Origin: Lactifluus volemus
Taxonomy: Eukaryota > Basidiomycota > Agaricomycetes > Russulales > Russulaceae
Assembly: GCA_022376515.1 (NCBI GenBank)
Contig: WTXI01000018.1
Location: 124,001 to 188,000, forward strand
Direction of reading: 5' to 3'
Length of the DNA: 64,000 nt
Below are positions 56,963 through 64,000 of the stretch, one piece after another. Position 1 is the stretch's first letter. The number at the start of each line of letters is the position of its first letter. The notes under the pieces are model-generated. The model did not search any database. It was not told the DNA's origin and was given only the letters and a program-made list of their open reading frames with translations. Position numbers and translations under genes: made by a program.

Positions 56963-59262
56963 TTAATCTGTAGATGTGTTCATGCTTCCATAGGTCTGTC
57001 CAGCTCTTTGTAGCGCAGGTCTAACCGATCTCTGTTTTGTTATATAATAAGCAGGCACCCCTGCAAAGACATAACCTGCTACGAGTGAGCACTTGACATG
57101 GACAAAGTCATGGAACCCTACAGAAAACAATCAAGGCCTCCCACGGTGCCACCAGCACTGGTATGCAGAGGAGGAAAAGCGTGACCTGAATGTGTCGTAA
57201 GAAGGTAAAGCATGGGGTTGAGCCGCCAGACATACAGCACAGAATATGAGAGGTGTGATGATCCATGTTCGATAGGGTCTATTCTCGTAGCGTCAGAAAC
57301 CTGTGCCGATGAGCAGCAAGACAGAAAGGACATACCGATGAAGGTCCGGCTCTCGCACGCGGAGTATCACGACTGCCGAAACCTAAGCGCCAGTTCAACG
57401 TCAATGCGTATCACTTTTCCGTGTGGCCGCAGCACGGCACGTACTGTTAAGAAATAAAACACCCATAACGCGACTACGGCAATCCTGACAAGGGAACGAA
57501 AGCCGCCACCGAGGAAAATTAGGGCAATTGTAAGCACGGTTTGTAGGAGAACCGCGCGTATGGGGGTCCCGCGTTTCGCATCGAGCACACCGAGTGCTCT
57601 CGGAAGTTGACCCGTTCGAGCAGCCGCGTAGACAACGCGAGCGGAGGTAAAGAGAGAGCCTAGATACGGACGTAGGATGGTAACGTAGGGACACTGCTTA
57701 TAAGCGCACCTGTGAGGACTCCGAGACAAGACAGCGCGACGACGAGGGCAAATAGTATACCACCAGCCCGACCAAAAAGCGCCCAACCAAAGTCAAGCGC
57801 GACGGTATTACTCCGTGCGATGGTTTCCTGTGAGAACGTCTATAGCGCGTATATGCCTTACGAGAGAAAATGTTCTAGTTACCGTATCGAGGACGGAAAA
57901 ATATGAGACATTTGCGAGGAAGAACAAGACCTAAAGTGTAAAGAGGTATAGAATATACATTACTAGCGACGAAGGGAAAATAATGACGCACGGTTACGAG
58001 CCCCATCGATAAGTGGATCGCACGAGGGATGTCGCGTGTTGGGTGGCGCATTTCCCCAGCGACATAATTGGCTTGATTGAAACCATCAAATGACCAAAGA
58101 CCAGCATACAACGCGAGAGCATACGACGCGGTCGTAGAAGAGGGTGAATCGAGGACGGGTTCCAAGTACCCGCCGTGCGCTTCGTCGTGCCCGAGGAATT
58201 TGTGAATAAATCCAAGCACAATAACGGAGAGCTTTCCTCGCACGCATCAGACTTGAGGTACACCGTCTTGGGATGCAGCGACGCACCAATGCGAGAACCT
58301 TGATAAATGCAAAGTTAAAACGACGGCTGATCGAAAATTGGGAATTTTGCCACAAAGGACTTTTTATTAACCTTTATGCTCGTCAAAACGACTGTCGCGC
58401 GAGGCCCAAGGCTGCAGGTGCCAACGACGAGGATGAAAACGAAAACGACAGCGGCAACTGCCGTCGTGTTGATCACCCAAAGCGGGATGACTTTGGACGG
58501 CGCATCATCGCCACGTGTCACGTTCCAAAGCACCCTGTTAAGATATTCGGCAAATACTAGACTATTCACCGCCTTGGTTCCTGGTAATCAGGGATCACGT
58601 TCAAAACAACGTTTTAGTGGGAATGGGGATATATAAAAGAAATTTCGTTTTATGTGCTCACCGGGACTGAGGAGTGTGATTGTGGTCCAGGTGAAAAGAT
58701 AGGACGGGAGCGGGCCATACGTATAGGCCAAGTAGGCTTGAGCACCGCCGTTCAATGGGAGCGATGCACCGAGCTCGGCGAACGAACTTGCGCCTGTCCA
58801 TGCGAGGAGCGCGGCTATGACCCAAATGACGAGACTTGCTCCGGCGTTCTGGGTATGTGCGACTATCACCCCAGGGGAAGAGCTTCCCGAGAGAGTTGGA
58901 GGGGGACAGGTCAGTACCACTTTGCAACTGCCCTCTGTAAAAAGTCAAGGAGAGATGGGGATGACTAACAAGATCCCGGAGCCAATCTGTTCAGGGTATG
59001 TGTTTGTGCCAAGGTGAGTGATGACAACAACTCGGAATAAAAAGAAAAAAGAAAAATTTCGTACTTGGAGACCGACGATGAGAGCGATGCCTAACTCACA
59101 AAAAAAAAGTTGGAATTAAACAAGTGGGAGATCTAGAAGGCATACTATGCCATAGTACATACCGTTGGTAAGCGTCAATTGCTTCCCGCCTGCTGAAGCA
59201 GAGTCATGGTTCGAAGGTTCACTTTCAGATTCCACAAGTCGCCGCTCAGGCTCATCTGTCAT
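56963..59262 (-). CDS. Amino-acid permease of the LAT/methionine-permease (APC) type
   Basis: Plasma-membrane amino-acid transporter, 12-helix APC superfamily; substrate not readable. Starts near MTDEPERRLVE at 59262 (or an upstream ATG at 59287). Family words in order: IGSGIFSSPG (helix 1, across introns), WTGASSFAELGASLPLNGGA, YLAYTYGPLPSYLFTWT, SLVFAEYLNRVLW, SFDGFNQANYVAGEMRHPTR, VLFLANVSYFSVLD, ETIARSNTVALDFGWALFGR, LFTSARVVYAAARTGQLPRA, LGGGFRSLVRIAVVALWVFY, HRPYRTWIITPLIFCAV, LFLLCIPVLVAPWEAL and VPAYYITKQR. Most introns are 45-60 bp GT-AG and phase-consistent. The junction between the APWEAL exon and the last exon (about 57070-57130) could not be resolved. A gene in good or nearly good condition. 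Confidence 0.8.
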
Positions 59263-59499
59263 CGTGTCGGAACCCGTCGTAGTCATATGGGGCGAACAAC
59301 TTGAAGGACGGAAGCACACCCGAAGGTACTCGGCGAAATGCCCGCACTGGAAACGCAGCCCGAGGCCCCGAGGGCGGCTTGCCAACCATTCGTTCAGAAC
59401 ACTCAATATAGGAGTTGCTTCCTTGGTTCCGGGCTTCTGGAGTTTTGGCACGAATCATGTGACACTGGAGCCGATGTCATCTTCGATATTCGACACTCT

Positions 59500-60215
59500 G
59501 TGAATGAAAACCAGATTACTAGGAATGGCTAGGCGAGGCTAGTCACTTCGCGATTTTCACGATGGCCTGCTCGACACTGAATGCTGCCTTCGGAAAGGAT
59601 CTCATCCCAAATCATGAGTAAGACTCGACAATGTAGCGCTATGACGCTATCAATCCCCAGTTGATGTGCCGCAGTTGAGAAGGATTACTACTAGTAGCAT
59701 CTCCGAAGTCATATGTAGCACTTGGTGGTGTCAGTAAGGTTGAAGCGTCGGTCTACCGGTCTACCCGGCCTGACTCTACTGCCGGCGGTACCGCACGTCA
59801 ATCAGAATCTTCTCAGTTAGATTGGCTCGCTTACACTACAGTACCGTACCATACTGTACTAGACGAAACAATGAACCACAGTACCGGCTTCCATGACGCG
59901 AAAAACGGGTAGTATTATAGTGGGCTTGTACGATGCTGCAATTAGTCCTTGACTACTAAATATGCCTTCTGAATGCTGCCTGCACCATGAAAACTCGAAA
60001 TTTATTACTAGTAGAGCTATTAGTGAACAATTAATACCTGTGGAGCGGACCGATGAGGATAATCACAATGTGACTAGCCTCACCCGGGCCTAGCCGTTCC
60101 TAGTAATTTAGTTTTCACGCTAGCGCCGGTGGTGGCTAGTCGCAATGGACTGATCCACCATGACGGACTCGAATTTTCATCGTAAAGAAAACATGCACGC
60201 TGCAAGCATTCGGGT
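59500..60215. mobile_element. Terminal-inverted-repeat element, copy 2 (MITE-like)
   Basis: Second copy of the 49564-50260 element. Left end GTGAATGAAAACCAGATTAC then TAGGAATGGC from 59500. Right end, reverse-complemented, GTGAAAACTAAATTACTAGG ending near 60118, followed by GCTAGC. Shared interior words include AATCATGAG, GTAGCGCTATGAC and GGTGGTGTCAGTAAGGTTG. Similarity to copy 1 continues past the right end to about 60215. Confidence 0.7.
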
Positions 60216-60289
60216 CCCTGGCAGGGGAGCCGAACAAATACGGGGACCCGAACGGGCCCTAAAAGTTACAATGTAATACGACTCAATTG

Positions 60290-60690
60290 GTAAAACCCCG
60301 AAGCCTGATTCCCAGCGAGAAATGACTTACAGTAATTCGAAGTAAATTTAACTAGTTGAATTGATTCAATTTTTATCAACGGATGAGTCTTTTTGCGATT
60401 TAATTGAATGGACAAATCGAAAACATTTTCAGTTTTCTGAATTTAATTGAATATTAGATCGGATCGGATTCGAATTCGTTTGATTGCGCGATTGAATCAG
60501 ATTGAATCAAGTTGAATACAATCGTTACGCGAATTTGAATCGGATCGAATTATATTGATTAACCGTTCGAATCAGATTGAATTGAATTGTTCCTGATTTA
60601 ATTTCTTTGTACAGTGCAATCGTATCAAGAATTATCTATAGCTATCGATTTTATTCAGCCCGCGGTTGAATCCGATCGAATCTAATCACA
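60290..60690. repeat. AT-rich array of GAATTGATT/TTGAATCAGATT words
   Basis: About 400 bp built from short imperfect units such as ATTGAATCAGATTGAATCA, TTTAATTGAAT, GGATCGGATTCGAATT and their complements. The composition differs from both flanks. It is not a simple microsatellite; units vary in spacing. It lies at the 3' end of the repeat-protein gene. No coding sense. Confidence 0.55.
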
Positions 60691-60794
60691 GTCATCACGC
60701 CCGGCCTTTCCGTCGACATCTAAAGTCGAGAAACACGAGTGTAATTAGTCTCATGCGATAGAGGGAGATCGTAATGGACAGACCTGTATTGAAT

Positions 60795-63178
60795 TTAATT
60801 CGATTTGTTCTTCTTCGTCTTCTTAGCCTCTTGTTCCTTCTGTTTATAGCACTGTCGTATATCTGATTAGATATTGCGAGCGCGATAAAGAAAACAGTAC
60901 TCGCCGTAAGAACATCTGCTTCCAGATTGTCCCATACGTTGGCAAACTCCTCTCGCGTGATATTCGGATGCTGCTTGATGTAATCGATAGCGAATAAATT
61001 CCTGTGCACGTGATCATATAAACGCTGATTGAGCCTGGCGGATGAACTCACCGCGCTGATAAGGAATTATTTGCGCGCATCGGGATCGCCTTCTTTGCCC
61101 TTTGATGTTGTTTCTCGGGCACGGAGGATTGGTTAGTGGTGCCGATAACGCCGTTGTCGGGCTGTGGCGCTGTCATTGGCCCAGATCCATTTGGCACATC
61201 CAATCTGGTCGCTGATCTAGTCCCGTGAATACTATCGGAAGCGTTGGAAGTGGCTATCGTTGGTGCGTACAATTTTGTGAGTGCTAGTATCGCGAGATAG
61301 CTTATAAGAATGTACCTTCTGTCCCTGTGCAAGTTATTGAAGCCGCCGCAGCGTCGTTTTGACTGTCTTGTGTGGATGATATAGTTCGAGGCACTACGAG
61401 AGGCCTGCTTGTAGCACTCCGAGTGATGGAGGAGCTGGTCGGTCGTGTACGTGAGACGATCTATAAAGCGATAGGAAACTTACAGTGGTCGGCGGATGAC
61501 GAATCGCTTCCGGGATATCAATGATAACATGTTAGTATACAAGCGCAGATAGGGAGCAAAAACACACCAGAGGCCGTTGGCTTTGTGCGTTTTCACAGCT
61601 GCTTGTCTGTGCTGTGTCGCTGTTTTCCAACTCAGGAGCTGTGGGGGGTTGGGGGGACTCGGAGTGCACACTCCGAGGAGCATTTATGTGTGCCGCGTCG
61701 CCGATTTCCACCTCAGGGGCTGTGGGGGGTTGGGGGGACTCGGAGTGCACACTCCGAGGAGCATTTATGTGTGCCGCATCGCTGATTTCCACCTCAGGGG
61801 CCGTGGGGGGTTGAGGGGACTCGAAGCGCATACTCTGAGCATATTGTGTGCGTGCCGCGTCGCCGATTTCCACCTCAGGGGCCGTGGGGGGTTGGGGGGA
61901 CTCGGAGCACACACTCTGAGCATATTGTGTGCGTGCTGCGTCGCTGATTTCCACCTCAGGAGTATGTGTTGGAGATGGATGGGCTGAGAAGATGCAGCGA
62001 AGGTAACATCAGTGCAGGTTTTCAAATGAAAGCAGGAGGAGGGGCGCACTGCCAGTGTGTGGGCGAGGTTCAGGACCATCTGGCGCCCTTGTAGCTCCTG
62101 GAACGGTTCAGAATAAATATATGGTATGCTTCGATGACTTACTTCTCGCCCTCTTGTTTGAGTTCGCTCGAGGTGGTGCCTCAGATGACCGCTTTGCTGG
62201 ACACACAGCTTGGCTATCGCTATCTGACAATGTAGCTTCTTCCGAGTTGCATTTGATAGAGATCTGTTTCTTCGAGTACGTGCTGTGCCACTGCGAATAC
62301 CCATTGGTGCATATAGACCTGGCCTTCCAATGGCCTTCGCAGAATTTGAGGAGGGGGTATTGCTCTTCGATCTCCTCGTAGAATCGTAACTGTGCTCTGG
62401 CGTCCACCTCTCGCCATGGGCATCCGAGATTACCGTCGTAGTCCTGGTAGAGGACGCGCCAGAAATGTCGGCTGGCCTCGCGAATGGCATCCACTTCTTT
62501 CCCCTCCAGGACCCGCCCTGTCTCATCCTGAAGGAACCTGAACATGACGTTCTCACCCTCAATATTGCGACCTCGGCCACCTTTGGGTTTTTCGTCTTTT
62601 AGAGCCTTGTACTGTTTGAGGTACCAGAAGTCGATCTTTGGGTAGTCCTTCCTTTGCATCGGTGGCTTGGTCGGTGGAGGCACAGGCGTTTGAGCGTCGA
62701 CAGTCTGGTCGATGTGCACCGTCTTCCCCCCTTGGCGCATAGCATCTAAAAGGTCCTTGAATAGTTTCCTGGAGTATATAACGTTGTAAAATGAGAATAT
62801 GAGCGTATAATTTGTATAACTTACTCAGAAGTGTCTGCGCGCGCCTTATGCTCTTGGCATTGGCTCCAAAGATATAGGTAGGCGGGATTTCTGACCGCCA
62901 CGAGGTCCTTGTGTGTGGCATCCGCAAGTACATCCGAGTCCTTGTGTACCCTCGACTGGAATGGGCTCCCCTACATACGTGCACAGAATTTGTCAATGAA
63001 TATTAATGGAAACGCGCATATATCTACACTTACAAGCGTAAATGAGTCCTGATCCAACTCATGAGTGTACCCTCTACGTTGTGAATGCGCCGAGTGACCG
63101 CTATAGAGTGGGGGGTGGGGGGTGTGTCCAGAGACTCTACAGATAGAGAGCGATTGTGTCCGAAGCCTCTGAAGACAT
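60795..63178 (-). CDS. Unknown protein with 27-residue tandem repeats, about 618 aa
   Basis: Not assigned a function; the central region resembles a protein family I associate with basidiomycete genomes, without known role. Exons (minus): 63141-63178, 63034-63100, 62825-62970, 62143-62768, 62050-62097, 61568-61983, 61316-61460, 61052-61253, 60901-61001 and 60795-60862; they total 1,857 nt. The central block includes KDYPKIDFWYLKQYK, GENVMFRFLQDETGRVLEG, HFWRVLYQDYDGNLGCPW and a basic end NSNKRARS. Exon 6 encodes about 4.5 copies of a 27-residue unit (SESPQPPTAPEVEI plus a variable half). The tail is Ser/Thr/Gln-rich, then helical (DYIKQHPNITREEFANVWDN) and ends in a Lys-rich KEQEAKKTKKNKSN. 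The 61461-61567 intron is 107 bp and could hide a small exon. Confidence 0.65.
61630..61970 (-). repeat. 81-bp coding tandem repeat
   Basis: About four and a half direct repeats of 81 bp inside exon 6 of the 60795-63178 gene, each encoding SESPQPPTAPEVEI(S/G)DAA and a second half that comes in two forms, RTQYAQS and HINAPRS. The two forms are adjacent in pairs, which suggests duplication of a two-form block. Confidence 0.85.
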
Positions 63179-63548
63179 TACCAGACGTGCGGCCTGGCAT
63201 AGCAAGATGGGAGAGACCTCGCGATGGGAAAGAGTCTAGATCGCACTGCGAGGATGCGTACAAATCCATTGGGGCTTGGCTAAAGTGGGGACGTGAAAGT
63301 GTAACGAAAAAAAGTGGGGATGCATTTATTTGCATTCCATAACCCGTAATTGGAAGACAGTGTTCTTGAAGCGCGTTCTGTAAGCACGACATATCTGTAC
63401 GTTTGAGAACACATTCAATACGATTTGATTTGATTCTAAGTACTACTACACAATGATTTGAAACGGTGCATGTTTTATGCGTTACGGAGAGACGATTTAT
63501 ACTAAGGCATACGACTTAACGGCGAAGGAACGAGCTTGTACACTAAAT

Positions 63549-64000
63549 TCATATCCCAATGTCTTCGTACAAATCATCTGAGGTCCGCGGAAGTCAGTAG
63601 GTGCATATAGTGTATGAATTAGCCATACCGATCTCAGAGTCAGAATATTGAAATATTTCATCCATCTTATTGGCGACGCGATCCATCGCCTCCCTCACAC
63701 TGTTTTCTTGCGCTTCTTGAATGATCTGTGCCAGGCTTCGGCCGTTGATAGTTATTTGCGACGGCTCTAGTGTGGCCGGCAGAGGGGTAGGGACAGAATG
63801 TGCACGGTGCACATTGTGTGAAGTGTGCGGCGTGCACAATGTGCAAGGAATTGGATGCACTTGGCGCGGCGTGCACAATGTACATGGAATCGTATGCACT
63901 TGGTGTGATGCATGTATCGTGTATAATGTGCAGTGATTCGGATGCACAGTGTGTGAAGCGTGTACCGTATCTGCATGCGCCACGCAGCACATATTGGAAT
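63549..64000 (-). CDS. Partial gene with His/Thr/Cys-rich repeats, 3' end only
   Basis: The 5' part lies beyond the window. The last exon is 63549-63577. The exon before it ends at 63629 and stays open to the window edge. The N-terminal visible part is a low-complexity repeat of about 42-48 bp (63790-63960) giving words such as CTLCTPHTSHNVHRAH and VHTIPCTLCTP. The non-repetitive end reads SQITINGRSLAQIIQEAQEN, VREAMDRVANKMDEIFQ and, after the intron, an acidic DDLYEDIGI stop. The helical end looks like a coiled-coil or dimerisation segment. It is co-oriented with the 60795-63178 gene, 370 bp upstream of its start. Function unknown. Confidence 0.5.

Noticed and set aside
61484..61506. A 23-nt extra exon in the 27-residue-repeat gene
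   Set aside because: Its phase does not fit; skipping it closes the 618-residue frame.
61630..61970. CRISPR-like array of direct repeats
   Set aside because: The 81-bp units have no unique spacers, lie in a coding exon in frame, and the genome is eukaryotic.

Overview
The window looks like nuclear DNA of a basidiomycete fungus, probably an Agaricomycete near Rhizoctonia/Ceratobasidium. Genes are cut by many 45-65 bp GT-AG introns. The gene families are typical of that group: a C2-NACHT-WD40 receptor, fungal seven-helix membrane proteins, P450s, an F-box protein and Crinkler-like kinases. The lineage is inferred from family resemblance only. All exon models were assembled by eye from splice sites, reading frame and family motifs.

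Layout. 1-6.9 kb: a 12-exon NLR-like gene (about 1,675 aa) ending in 14 nearly identical WD40 repeats. 7.9-11.1 kb (minus): a short-chain dehydrogenase with altered catalytic motifs, then debris of a second NACHT gene. 11.2-15.8 kb: housekeeping genes, glutathione synthetase (plus) and CTP synthase (minus). 16.4-27.2 kb: a duplicated seven-helix membrane protein gene; between the copies lie a foldback element, a broken P450 and a small unknown gene. 29.1-34.0 kb: an NRAMP metal transporter and a second P450 with two abnormal splice donors. 35.1 kb: an intron-bearing tRNA. 37.0-45.3 kb: alkaline ceramidase, mitochondrial EF-Ts (one-base frameshift), a proline-rich protein, the splicing factor CWC2 and an F-box protein.

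45.7-60.2 kb is a mosaic of duplicated and decaying sequence. It holds two Crinkler-like kinase remnants, two phosphoglycerate-mutase-like genes, a DUF3140 gene, an amino-acid permease plus a fragment of it, two copies of a terminal-inverted-repeat element, and a very small secreted-peptide gene (50.49-50.70 kb). 60.8-64 kb (minus) carries two co-oriented repeat-rich genes of unknown function, one running off the window.

Core metabolic and splicing genes keep intact frames and motifs. The accessory genes (immune-receptor-like, P450, Crinkler, permease) show duplication, internal deletion, frameshifts and stops. The most interesting items are the internally homogenised WD40 receptor, the duplicated Crinkler-kinase/phosphatase block, the microexons of 4 and 8 nt, and the unlisted secreted peptide.
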